Assembly: GCF_020360975.1 (NCBI RefSeq)
Contig: NW_025408674.1
Coordinates: forward strand, 2,480,001 to 2,544,000
Origin: Hirsutella rhossiliensis
Lineage: Eukaryota; Ascomycota; Sordariomycetes; Hypocreales; Ophiocordycipitaceae
Direction: 5' to 3'
Length of the DNA: 64,000 nucleotides
The notes below the pieces were generated by a model. It made no database searches and was not told the origin of the DNA. It saw only the letters and a program-made list of their open reading frames with translations. Both the position numbers and the translations under genes were made by a program. Of this stretch, positions 10,148 to 20,771 are shown one piece after another; position 1 is the first letter of the stretch; each line of letters opens with the position of its first letter.

Positions 10148-11758
10148 GATTTCGAGCGGCTCTCCGGGCTCGGGGGTTGGAGGACGAGCAGTGTGTCGGA
10201 GGGGATAAACTGTCCCTTATATACAGCCACCTCCTGCGATGGAGGCATGGCTCCCGGTGCCGCATCTCCCCCTCATCCACCCGCCTTGGTGTGTATGCAA
10301 TTGGCGCGACATGGGGCGTGACCACCATGATGATTGTGCCGCGGCGTCGATGGAAGCCGAGGGGACGATGTCGGATGCTTCCGCTCTCGGGTCCAGGGTC
10401 CCCTGTCTGGCCTGCTGTCAGTGGCCAGAGGCGGTCGAGAATTGCCTCTTTGGGCCGTGGGCCAGCGGACGTCTCCGCCAACAGGCATGTGTTGTGAGCA
10501 CAGAGCCATCAACAACCCTGCATCATCGCCAACGAACCACGGCTGCGTCTTACCCGCCTCGCCAAGAACTCACCCCATCCTTGGCACTGCTACACCGGCT
10601 TCTCGACCACCACGGTTGATTCTCCGGCCCTGATGCTTTGTACTCATCGGTGACATATCGTGCTGGTTTTCAAAGCTCGACGAGTCATCCATCGGCCTCG
10701 TCATCCCCCCTCCACCACCACCAGGAAAGCCCGCCGAGGGGACGGACGGCCTCGCCGCGTCCCTGACTCTGCCTCCCTCCATCTGACCCGTTCCCCCGGA
10801 TGCCTGGCGATCCGGCTCTTGGCCGCACCAGGCGAGGAGCAGATGCGCCTCCTTTTTTCTTTTCTTACGAGCCAGTCTCCATCGATTGTGCGCGGCATGC
10901 CCAGTCTCGACCCCCTGCGATGATGCACAGCTGCAGCCCCAAACACCGCCCGGAATAAACGCCCGTCGTCGATTTTATTTTTATTCTATAGACGCCCGGT
11001 ACGTTTACTCGGCCAATCGGTGAGAGTACGGATGCTGCTTCTCAGAACAAGAGCTATCCATCTCATGGCCTCCCGTCAGGGCCAAAGTGTCTGAACCGCT
11101 CCTTAAAAGACCCTTGACCCAACTCACCTGTATCTTCTCCCAGACACACAACGAACTTGCCCTTGGCACCCAAAATCTGCAAATCTCAGACACATCTGTC
11201 TACTCCGGCGAGCCAGCATGCTCTTCGTCACTCTCCTCCGACCCATCGCCGCTGCCGCTGCTCCGGCCCTCCGCCACGAGCCGCCATCCTCCCTTGACGC
11301 CGTCGCCCACGTAGACGAGCATCTCCCGGCAGCACTGCCCCCGCGCGAGACGAGTGCCTACGCAACCTGGTTCGTCTCCCCTTTGTCGGCCCCTCGGCGA
11401 GGAAATATCGACTGATACCCCCGGCCGTGAAGCTTCTTCTCATGCGTCGGCCCGCCTTTCCCAGTTTGCCAGTGTAGATTCAACCGCAGGACGCACAGAT
11501 GCTCCAAGAGAGGCTGCAGGCGCAGGTGACCTCTGTCAGCAGATGAGTTTGGTCCCTGGGGGGGTGGGCGGTATTGGATAACTGACGGGGCCTTACCATC
11601 AATATCGATTTCTGGCAACGGGGGCATGGCACATTCGAGAGGCATAACTGTACTCCTAGGTACAAGGACGAATCGCAGCATGTATCAGTCCCTGAAAGAG
11701 AGATAGCCCGTCTCACGCAACCGTGAGGACACTCCTCCTCATCTCGCCCCGCGATGCC
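10148..11758. other. Intergenic region, no supported gene
   Basis: I see only short, mutually overlapping frames. One at 11218-11415 (plus) begins with a hydrophobic stretch, but it has no family match I know and no clear splice continuation, so I do not call it. The region should include the promoter of the PLP-enzyme gene. Confidence 0.5.
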
Positions 11759-12646
11759 TCATCCCCCCTCGCGCTCTCCAGACCGCGCTACAAGAGTCGC
11801 GTCATCGTCGTCGTCATTGCCATCACGCCCACCCAATCCCATCACAGCCCTCTCCCCCCAGCTCTCCAGCATCCGCAGCTTCCCCCGGGCCCGTGCAAAC
11901 TCGTCGACCAGTACGCGCTTCTGTGCCGCGCTGCGCCGCATGGCGGTCCGCAGGAGCTTCATCACGCTCCGCACGTGGTCCCTGTTGTCGCCGTCGCCGC
12001 CGTCGTCGTAGTGCTCGGCCTGCGGCCGACAGATGTCCTCCCTCCATCTGGCAGCCATGCTTTCCATCTCGTCGATGCGCCGCCCTGTGCGCCGCAGAGC
12101 CTCGAGCGCGCGCCGCAGGACCGGTGCCTCGAAGCGCAGCCGCGTGCCCGGGACCTGGCCGCCCCGCGGGAACCGCCCTTAATCGAGAACCAGCCGCGCC
12201 GGCCATTGGTTCTCCTTTCCGCCGCCGTCCCCCCCCTTCTCGCCGTTGCCGTCCCCCGTAGCTTGCATCGCTCTCGGAATCATGATTTGCTCGTAGCTGT
12301 GAAACAGCACCAAGCCCCAGCACGAGCCCGGGTCCACTCACAGGTACGTCCTGGCCGCCGCCCGGCAGCACCCGTGGTGCTCGCAGCGCAGCCAGCGCTT
12401 GATGTGGGCATCGCGCCGGCTCCCGCACGCCCTCGGCTGCCCATAGCTGTCGACAGTCTTGGCCTGCCCGTCCGATAGGAGCGGCCGCGCATCGCAGCGC
12501 ATCATGTGGGAGACGGCGCGTAGCACATCTGCTGTCTCGCCTTGTCCACACCGTAGGGGGAAAGATGAGGTTCGATGCGGGTTGGAAAAGGGCGAATGGC
12601 ACTGTTGGGACGCCGGCATAGATACGTAATGCCGAGAAAGAGACAT
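11759..12646 (-). pseudogene. Unrecognised gene interrupted by an in-frame TAA
   Basis: Two coding-like blocks lie in one frame. Exon 1 (12646-12343 plus one base, to 12342) encodes a Cys/His-rich segment (RCDARPLLSDGQ, then RWLRCEHHGCC). A GTGAGT donor at 12341 and a TTTCACAG acceptor ending at 12297 remove a 45-nt intron and continue as LYEQIMIPRAMQ. After 140 residues a TAA occurs at 12181-12179. The same frame then stays open for 139 codons of strongly coding-like, helical, charged sequence (RFEAPVLRRALEALRRTGRR and onward) to 11759. So either the gene ends at VLD and the downstream frame is chance, or a roughly 280-residue protein has been broken. A TATATAT stretch lies just upstream of the ATG at 12646, and MPASQQC at 12619 is an alternative start. 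I do not recognise the family. The Cys/His cluster may bind metal, but that is a guess. Confidence 0.45.
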
Positions 12647-13118
12647 ATATATGGCCTCGACACCTTCTGATACTCAAGAGTCGAGCGAGGGCGCTTGGGG
12701 AGGAGTGGGAGCTGCCTCCAAGTCAGCAGACGTATTGCCCGCCTACCCTCACTGCGTCTCAGCGAGACTGATTATATGCGCTTTCGATACACTCGTCAAG
12801 AGCCCCAAGGAGAGTACGGCCTGGGTCGACGTGTGACGAGGCGATGCTGCTGAGCATGACCGTGTCCGTTTACCATCACGGGCAGGAAAACAGTATGGTG
12901 TAATCGACGGCCCCGAGGTCGGAAGAAAGAGGGTAAATTGGTGAACTGGCTCAAAAGCAGTCAATTTTGCTTGAGCCTTTCGTGATAGATAGAATGATCA
13001 TTATATCCGAGCCACAGATCCGGGCATTCGATGCACCTCCGTCTTGCGACATCTAAAAGTCAACAAATGCGCCCAGCGCCCGATGCAAGTCACATCGCCA
13101 AACCTCCGTGGTCCTTTC
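12647..13118. other. Intergenic region between tandem minus-strand genes
   Basis: No gene is seen. TATATAT at about 12646-12652 is a possible TATA element for the minus-strand gene ending at 11759. Confidence 0.5.
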
Positions 13119-15707
13119 TCAAAACATATCCCGGAGCTGAGAAAACACAGTTCCGTCCGCGGCAAACATACTTTCACCAGACTCCGGGGACGTCAACTCG
13201 GAGTGCGCTGGAAGTTGTTCCTCGCCTGGCTCGAGCTGGAACGCATTGAGGCCCACGTATCCTTCAAATATCCTCGACAGCTCATTCTGGAGCTGTTTAC
13301 CATTCTGCCGCAGCTGTGGCCCCTGCACCTGCTGCTGATGCGTCGGTATCGACAGGCTGGGGAATGGAGCCTCCGCCGCCGGGGGCGGATCCAGGTGACC
13401 CCGGGCCAGGCCAATCATGCCCAGCGCCGCCGAGGAATGGGCGTCATCGTCCGGGTTCAGCCCGAAGCGGGGTGCCACGTCCTTGAGCGACTTGATGGTG
13501 CGCCAGAGACGCTTGGAGATCCAGCTCTTGGCCGACAGGTCCTTGACCAGGTCGAGGGCCATATAAAACTCCTCCCGGCAGACGGCGCTGAAATGCAAGG
13601 GCGCGTGAACCGAGGCCAGGAAGACGACGGCTATGGCAGAGGTCAGGAACTGATGGTAGAACACCTGCATCCTGCGGTACAGGTTGGTGGTGCTGTTGAG
13701 GTGGTTCAGATACTGTATCGTGTCCTTGGCGAGGTCGACGACGCGCCGCGCCTGCTGCAGGTTCGACATGATGCTCGTCGCGCTGTAGAGGATGGGCGTG
13801 TACAGCCATATGCGAATCTTTGGCGGTCAGCCCATCGCCCGCCGGAGATGCGACGGATCCTGCCGTCTTGGCTTACCTGATTCAGCCTCAGATATGTCCA
13901 TATCCTCAACCGCTGGAGATTGTACGACGGAGTCGAGGTTATCTGCTTCTCCTTGTCCCAGTTGCGCACCTTGACCTCCTCGGGTATCGTCTCGTACCAC
14001 TGGAGGATCTCGCCATCGAGGTTGTCAATCTCCTCTTGCCGTAGCTCGCGCGCCAACACGGGCCCAAAGTGCGACACTTGGCGCCAAACTTTTGCTCCTA
14101 GGCGAGAATACGTTATCATGGCAACGAGGAAGGGATACTCGTCCTTTGAGTAAGGGTGTTTGAAAGTCAGATCCGGCGTACATAGGAAACACGTCTGGGC
14201 CATGTCGCTCACTCACCGGAAAAGGCAGCTGCGGGTCAATCTCGTCGTCCTGCACGGCAAAGGGCAGGCCGGTCGCAAACCCCCATCGGCGGTCCAGCAC
14301 ATACGCCGACCAGAAGCTGTTGAGCGCGTTCTTCCTCTCCGACTCATCCTGTATCCTCATCAAGCCCCTCTTTTGATGGATGCCTAGTTCCACGCAGAGC
14401 CTGACCACTTGCCCCATGACGCGCCAGGCGAGGACCTCGTCGTTGGAGAGGAATCGGTAGCCGGCGAGAAGGCACAGAAGCGGTAGGTTGGCCACGTCGC
14501 TGACGTCGGCCATGAGCTTCCGGTTGACAACGACCTCCATGCTCTCGTATAATTGGGCTGCCTTGTCACTGTGACCGTGTTCCTCAACGGCCAGCGCGCA
14601 GCAAAGGATCATCTTGAGTTGCAGCGTCTTCTCGTCATTGAGAAGCTCCAAGGGCCGCTGTTGGTTTCTGGCGGATTCTAGGAAGGGCGCGATATTCTTG
14701 GCATGAGCACTGACGGTATGGATGTTGAGCACGGGGTACATGATGCCAGTCTCGTCTTCGTGGAACTGACACAGCCTGACCATCTCGTCCTTGTCAAACT
14801 CGAAGAGGGGGTCGCGGGGTGCGTTGCCCGTCGGCATGGGCACTCGGGCGGGTTGCTGGTCGTGGTTGTCCGTCTCGGAGATGCCGCGCCATCCCATGTT
14901 GGCTATTGTCGAGTTAGCGACGTCGAGGCCGTATGCTATGCTCGTGGGCCCCCGGAAGGGGCCGGAAGATGCTTGGGAAGGTTGGTTGGGGCGCTGGGCT
15001 GAGGCCGAGCTCTGCGACGGAGACGACGCGACGGCCGAGCTGGAGCACCCTGTGGCGCGGTCGTTGGGCGGAGCCAGCGTCCTGACGGTTTGGCCGAGCC
15101 AGCTGACTTCATCCTGGAGGCGCGCCACCTGCGACAGGACATTTTTGAAGTCGTCCGTATCCTTGAAGTTGTTGGGGCAGCAGTTGGGGGCGTAGAGGCA
15201 CGTCAGGTTGAGGTTTCCGCAGCGCTGGCAGGGCGTCTCGCCATTGCACTTGATTTTGCGTCGCTTGCACTCGTTGCTGGGGCGGGCAGCGCAGGTCAGC
15301 GCTGATTGCGGCTGCAGGCAAATCGTCGGCGTCAGGGGAGATGGATACTTGCCAGGCAATTGATATATACTGCACGCGAGGTCAGCAAGGTGTCACGCAT
15401 TGTCTGCGCAGGCGGCGCAGACATGGGATGCAGGCAGCCGTCGACGCAGCCAACCGCTGCAGCAGAGACTCACCCGGTTCCTCTTGCTCCTCGTCTGCTT
15501 CTGGCCGTCGCCGTCGTCGACGGGCGGCTTCCGCTTGTTGGCATTGGCGGCGGAATTTTCTCCGAAGGACGCGGAACCCGAGCCTGGTGGGCTGGCCTGC
15601 GGCAGAGGCTGCGGCGTATCGTACGAGACACTGGCGGTGTCGCTCAGCGCAACGGGCGCCTGCGCGAGGTAGCGCAGGTCCGAGGCCTGCGTCTCGATCA
15701 GCTCCAT
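13119..15707 (-). CDS. Zn2Cys6 transcription factor with fungal-specific TF domain
   Basis: Five exons (15707-15474, 15369-15353, 15276-14217, 14143-13877, 13817-13119) encode 758 residues. The N-terminal 78 residues are low complexity and end in a basic TRSKRNR. The zinc cluster follows with Cys at 84, 87, 94, 100, 103 and 110 (C-X2-C-X6-C-X5-C-X2-C-X6-C), including NECKRRKIKCNGETPC. A coiled-coil linker (LSQVARLQDEVSWLG) comes next. Then comes the helical fungal-specific regulatory domain, from about residue 230 to 560, with LLAGYRFLSNDEVLAWRVMG and SFWSAYVLDRR. Exon 2 is only 17 nt and is followed by an intron with a GC donor (GCAAGT, 15352-15277). That join is required to restore the first zinc Cys. 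The other introns are GT-AG (15473-15370, 14216-14144, 13876-13818). The target is unknown. The neighbours suggest local regulation of the adjacent genes, which is inference. Confidence 0.88.
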
Positions 15708-16146
15708 GGCGCGGCGCCCATGGACGGCTTCTTCTATGGTACCAGGCGGAGGAGACGGGCGCGTGATCGAGGCGGCGGAAGAAAGGGGGGCGGAAAATGA
15801 TTCTAGAGCCCGTACGAATCCAAGCGGCCGCCGTGTGCACGCCCACCGTCGACCCACGTGACAGTAGCGCCGCTCCGAAGCCAATATCAACGTCTCGCCG
15901 CCTCGAGCCGGCGAGCAAACAGTTGTCCGCGTCTCATCTCGGCGACGTCTGTGTCAAAGCAAAAAAAGCTTGGCCCATGTGGGCTCCCCGGCAATGCAAA
16001 TTAGTCACACGGCTCATGATTGGCTCTCGAATCTTCAGCGCCCGTGGGGCCCAGCCGACAAGTGCTCATGCACCTCCTGGTCAGTGTTGCAGCGACATTC
16101 TATCCATCTAAATCCAGACAGGGCCGTCTCCCCTCGCTGCTTATGC
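15708..16146. other. Short intergenic region between tandem minus-strand genes
   Basis: This holds the promoter of the transcription-factor gene and the 3' end of the upstream Bfr2 gene. I see no gene. Confidence 0.5.
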
Positions 16147-17864
16147 TCAATTTCGAAACAGGCGAAGTCCCTCTTCCTCGGCATCCACATCTTCCATCCC
16201 GTCATCCGCACTGTCGTCTTCGTTGAGCTCCATCTTGCGGCCAAACAGCGTTGCGAAGAACCGGTCAACGGCATCTTGCTCCCACGACCGCCTGTCCTCG
16301 GGCGCCATAAAGTTCTGCAGCTTTTCATGCACCGTGAAGCGCATCTTCCGGCCTTTGCTGGCCTTGCGGTCCACCTGCTTGCGCGTCTTGGCCTCCTTTG
16401 CCGCCGTCAGCATCACCGTCGGCACTCCGCCAACCTGCGCTGCAGCCGTCTCCACGGTTCGCTGGTCGACAAGCTCCTTCAGCAGCAGCTGGTAAAAGTC
16501 GGCATCGTCGTAGACTTGGCCGTCTTCGCTGATTTTCCTCGACGCCTGCGCGGGCGCACACGAACGGGGCACTCGGGTGCGCTTGACCAGGCGGCTTTCG
16601 GGGTTGGCAAGCTGCTCCTCGAGGGCATCTACAACTGTCTTACTCCTTTGGCCTAGGCCCCTTTGTGCTGTTACATTGACGCTCTGCACCTTTCGCGACC
16701 ACTTCTCCAGTCGACTTTTCCGAAATTCGATAGAGGATAGATCCTCTTCCTGGAGACGCGCCCATATGGCCTCACTAGGCATGGAGACAGCTAGTTGCCG
16801 TTTTCGCTTGTCGCCCGCTCTGTGAGGGCCAGCGAGATTTGACCTGAGACTGCTGATTGTGTTGAGGAGCTTGATGGCCGCCTCCTCGGCAGCCTCGTAA
16901 GGTTCCGAGTCTGACTCGGCCTCATCCTCCACTATGGGGAATGTGTTGGCGGCCACGAGTGCTTTCTGTAGTCGGATGCGAAGATTCAGGAGGCCGTCGT
17001 AGATGTTGCGCTGCTTCTGGATCGCCATGCCTTTTTCCACGTCTGCTCGGTTCGAGAGAGCAGTGGCATGGGGCCGGGCGTCTTCAGCTCTGGTTCGAGT
17101 GGAATTGCCACCTTTTCCATCATCGGATCTTTCTTCCGCGGCATCGTCCTCGGCATCGCTTCCCCCTTCCGAATCTTCATCTTCCGAGTCCCCAGCGTCT
17201 TCCGAGTCGCTGCGGGCCCCCTCGCTGGAGTCCTCTTCGTCTGATTCGTCGAGCTCGACACTGCTCTCGTCATCTTGGTCCGAATCCGCACCGCCATGAC
17301 CCCCCTCTGCGTCGTATGAAGACAAAAGGTCCGCTACGTTGTCTCTTTTTCTGGACTTGTGGGTTGGGTTTCCCGGCGTAGAGCTGCCTCGAAAGGTAAA
17401 ACCGCTAAATTGCTCCGCATCAGACTCGGCGAGTGCGTTGTCGCTCTCAATTTCCGAATCGCCGGCTTGCGCTTCATCGGCTGCAAGATCAACCGTCTCC
17501 GGGTCATCATACTCGGCGTCGTCGTCGCTCTCGCCTTCCTCTTCTTCGCTGTCCTCTTCCAGGGCGGATCGGCTGACGCGAGAGCCCCTGTAATCCCGGC
17601 CGAGCGACACGCCCTCCTTTTGTCTCAAGCGACTCTTCCCAACAGAGACGTAGTGCTCGGTTCCTGCGTTTTCATCCTCGCTGAAATCGCTGTCGCTTCC
17701 CGGGTCGCTAGCAGGCGCATTGCTTTCCGGGTCGTAGTCTGCGAAATAATTAGCCCAGGTTTAACTACACGCCACGACGATGCATCTCGAAATAAGCGCA
17801 TACCTTTGGCAACCTTTTCATCGGGATCCTTGAAGTCCTTTGCGCGACCTTTTGAGACCGCCAT
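16147..17864 (-). CDS. BFR2: Bfr2/AATF ribosome biogenesis factor
   Basis: The exons are 17864-17804 and 17738-16147, giving 550 residues. The start MAVSKGRAKDFKDPDEKVAK and the continuation DYDPESNAP after the join match the conserved N-terminus of the Bfr2/AATF (Che-1) family. The intron 17803-17739 has a GTATGC donor. A very acidic stretch of about residues 55-235, with runs of Glu, Asp and Ser, precedes the AATF/Che-1 region (about 250-430; GMAIQKQRNIYDG, then WARLQEEDLSSIEFR). The TRAUB domain follows (about 430-540; KLQNFMAPEDRRSWEQD, FFATLFG). Family members are nucleolar and belong to the small-subunit processome that cleaves pre-rRNA. The gene is divergent from the Ind1 gene, with 378 bp between their ATGs. 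Confidence 0.9.
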
Positions 17865-18242
17865 TGCTTCTTGTGAGCGTTGGCGATGTAGTGACTGATA
17901 GAAGCTTGAGGCTCCTCGACGGGGAAGTTTTTCACCGGCTGCCAGTGGGGTGAGCGCTGGAACTTTTAGGCGGTGGGCTGCGGCAGTAATCAAGTCCCCG
18001 CCAGAGTAGGTCCCCGGCGAGGATCCACCAACGGTCTCGGCCTCTGAGAAGCTCTGTTAGCTGAGCCTCTCTTAAACATGCACGCATAATGTCGACAATC
18101 CACACCCATCAGTTCATTCATCTTCTGTGATAACCGTCATTTAGTTTAATCAGAGTAAGAGGTTCCAGTCTCGCCGCTTTTAGCCTTCCCCGTCTTCCAC
18201 TTCGCTATCCAACGACGCTCAATTGGCACAGCCCTCAGCACC
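17865..18242. promoter_or_regulatory. Compact divergent promoter, Bfr2 / Ind1
   Basis: Only 378 bp separate the two ATGs, which point away from each other, so both promoters must share or abut this stretch. I could not assign specific factor sites. Confidence 0.5.
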
Positions 18243-19342
18243 ATGCGCACCACGCGAGCGCGGCTTGTCCAGTTCTCAAGGGCCTTCTATCATGAGAATC
18301 CTCTGGTGAGTTTCCACTCTTTCCCACATACACTCGCGGGAGCTTTGAATGACACCGTACAGGGTCTACCCCGATCAGGCACTCCTCCAAGCTGGCCAAA
18401 GCGGCCCCAGAGGAGAAAAATCCATGGTGTCGAAAAGGTCATAGCCGTCTCGTCAGCCAAGGGCGGTGTTGGTAAAAGCACAATAGCAGGTTCGACTCTG
18501 CGGTTACCGGTTCTCCGCCTTCTTTCTAAATGATGCGCATCAGCAAACTTATCGCTGGCTTTTGCCAGGCTGGGCTTTCGTTCGGGCATTCTGGACACCG
18601 ACATCTTCGGTCCATCCATCCCCACGCTCTTCGATTTGTCTGGCGAACCCAGACTATCAGCCAGTGAGTAAACTGCTCTGCAGGCGCTAACGAGTGTGTC
18701 TAACTTTCTCGCAGATAATCAGCTCGTCCCTCTGACAAATTATGGAGTCAAAACCATGTCCATGGGCTATCTCGTCGGGGAAAGTGCGCCTGTGGTCTGG
18801 AGAGGCCCAATGGTCATGAAGGCGATTCAACAGCTCCTCCACGAAGTAGAATGGGGCGGGCTAGATATTCTCGTCCTTGACCTACCTCCTGGTACTGGCG
18901 ACACACAATTGACCATAACCCAGCAGATCATGCTAGACGGTAAGCGTCCAGCCACCTACGAGGAAATTAAGACAGTTACTGACGCTGCCCAGGATCTGTC
19001 ATTGTGACGACTCCTCACATCCTCGCTACCAAAGACGCTGTCAAGGGCATCAACATGTTCAAGACGGTCGGCGTCGACATTTTAGGCCTCGTACAAAACA
19101 TGTCCATCTTCAAGTGCCCCCACTGCCACGGCGAGACAAACGTGTTTGGCTCCAATCAACGGGTAGAACGCATGTGCGATGAGCACAAGATTGAATTCTT
19201 GGGCGACATCCCCTTGAGCCGCAATATAGGGGACGACGGTGACAAGGGGAAGCCTACTGTCGTTTCGGAGCCCACAAGCGATAGGGCCTCTTGTTTTTTA
19301 GATATCGCTCGCGCCATCTCTGGGAAAATAAGCATGGAATAA
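18243..19342 (+). CDS. IND1: Mitochondrial Fe-S P-loop NTPase Ind1 (complex I assembly)
   Basis: Five exons (18243-18305, 18363-18489, 18544-18663, 18715-18939, 18993-19342) encode 294 residues. Introns are GT-AG and 51-57 nt long. Residues 1-21 are Arg-rich, lack acidic residues until Glu18 and suit a mitochondrial presequence. The Mrp/NBP35 fold follows: the deviant Walker [13 protein letters not shown] with Lys54 and Lys59, the switch motif DTDIFGPS, the Walker B-like [12 protein letters not shown], and a C-terminal CPHC (Cys220, Cys223) that bridges a 4Fe-4S cluster between two subunits. The N-terminal four-Cys ferredoxin domain of cytosolic Nbp35 is absent, which together with the presequence points to Ind1 (NUBPL in animals). 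Ind1 delivers Fe-S clusters to respiratory complex I. Length fits the family (about 300 residues). Confidence 0.92.
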
Positions 19343-19731
19343 AGTTGCGTCACGACCTCACCCACGTAGCTGGCAACGGCGTGAAATGAGTGGTGGGTAC
19401 AAGGGGCCATGGCAGTACGGCCATTCGTCAGCTTGACTTCATTCAGAGACGCAACAAAGTGGTATCGTAAGAGCAAAGTCCCCTCGCCTCGCGTCTCCCC
19501 GCGTTACCTCTCCGATGCCGCGGAGTCATGGATTCCCAATGCGAACGTCCTCAACTTTAGCAGGGATGCCCTGAACGCCGGGCGCAGACAGCCTAGTCCT
19601 CCTCCAATTCTCCTCTGAGTTTCAGTCAAGGTGTCGCGGTGCCAGAACAAAACAGAAAATCCTTTTGGTCCCCTCCCCAACGCCTTTGGTATCATTTCAC
19701 ACATGGCCTGTACGTCGCATGAGGGAAACAT
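19343..19731. other. Convergent 3' intergenic region
   Basis: This lies between the Ind1 stop and the Spf30 stop, which converge. I see no gene. Confidence 0.55.
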
Positions 19732-20695
19732 TTATTCATCCTTTTCCTGCGTGTAGACAGGGCGGACTCGAGCAGGATCTTTGCGCATGGCTTGTCCGGA
19801 GCCTGTGAAGCCAACTGGAAAATGTGTGAGTATCCGGCAACACAAGTTGGTCCATCATCGCTTACCTCTGCCGTTGATGCCCTCAGGAGTGCGAAACATG
19901 CTCTCCTTCTTTTTTGTCTTGGCAATCTTGGACTTGGAGTTGAACTCTTGCCACTTGGACTTGCTAGCCTCGAGCTCCTTCTTAGCCTTTATTTTCTTGG
20001 GCTTGGGCTTTGGGGCATCCTCGCCCTTTTGGCTCTCGTTCCTAGCCTCGGGGTACATGGTTGCACCGGCCGATGACACCAGGCCCGGAGCAGATGCCGC
20101 AGACGCAGCAGTGGCCGGGGCCGTTGCGGCCGAGGTGCCGTCTGCCTTTCTCTTGTTTGACACGGGGCGGATGTCCTTGGATCTCAGAGTCTCGGTGGAG
20201 TCGTAGCTCTTGAATTTGACGTTGTAAATCGGCGCTGTCGACGATCCAGTGATGGAGGTGATACGAGCGGGGTAAAAGGCACGGTCGCCGGAAACCCATT
20301 TCGCCAGGACAGTGTCATTGACTTGGTAGTTGACAGGGGCCTCTTCCTTTTCCTCCGGAGCGGCCGCCTTTTTGAAGGCGGGGTGATTGTCTCGAGACCA
20401 TTTTTCGGGCTGCGAAGGCTCGGCAACAGCAGGGCTCTCGGGTTGCTTTGGCTGTTGAGGTTGAAGTTCGGCGATGTTTTCGTCGAGAAGAGCGATGAGG
20501 TCGTTCAACTCTCCGGCAAGGGCTTTGAGTTCGGCGTTTTCGGGATCGTCGCGTATCTGGACGAGGACGATGTCTCGCTGTTTTTGTGGTGCTCGAGTAA
20601 GTTGCGACGGCACCCACGGCGACGGCTTTGAGGGATTGTCCTACCTGGTCCTGATACTGCTTCTTCTCCTCCTCGATACCAGCGATGGTCTCCAT
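19732..20695 (-). CDS. spf30: Tudor-domain splicing factor Spf30 (SMNDC1)
   Basis: The exons are 20695-20645, 20577-19866 and 19814-19732, giving 281 residues. Exon 1 encodes METIAGIEEEKKQYQDQ and continues in phase 0 into RDIVLVQIRDDPEN, forming an N-terminal helix. A Tudor domain spans about residues 100-158, with DTVLAKWVSGDRAFYPARIT holding the expected aromatic-cage positions, then YNVKFKSYDSTETL. The tail is Lys-rich, with SKWQEFNSK, then SMFRTPEGINGRVGFTGSGQ across the last intron, a hallmark of Spf30 proteins. Family members bind symmetric dimethyl-arginine on Sm proteins and help assemble the tri-snRNP into the spliceosome. The introns are 20644-20578 and 19865-19815. A likely extra intron lies in the 5' leader and is listed separately. 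Confidence 0.9.
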
Positions 20696-20704
20696 GGTGC
20701 GCAG

Positions 20705-20770
20705 CTGAGAGCAGCCTGCGGTTACCGAGAGCTCGGGCTCGTGCAGCAGACAGGAGCAGGTGATACTTAC
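20705..20770 (-). other. Probable 5'-leader intron of the Spf30 gene
   Basis: On the minus strand a consensus GTAAGT donor (from 20770) and a TGCTCTCAG acceptor (ending 20705) frame a 66-nt segment that ends nine bases before the Spf30 ATG at 20695. Length and sites match the other introns here. It would lie wholly in untranslated sequence. Confidence 0.6.
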
Positions 20771-20771
20771 G

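Noticed and set aside
11218..11415. 65-codon plus-strand frame with a hydrophobic start
   Set aside because: It could be a secretion signal, but it has no family match, no clear splice continuation and overlaps other frames. It is too weak to annotate.
11723..12478. 251-codon plus-strand open frame
   Set aside because: It overlaps the interrupted minus-strand gene and is Pro/Ala/Arg-rich without domain features. The minus strand has a consistent splice and helical sequence.
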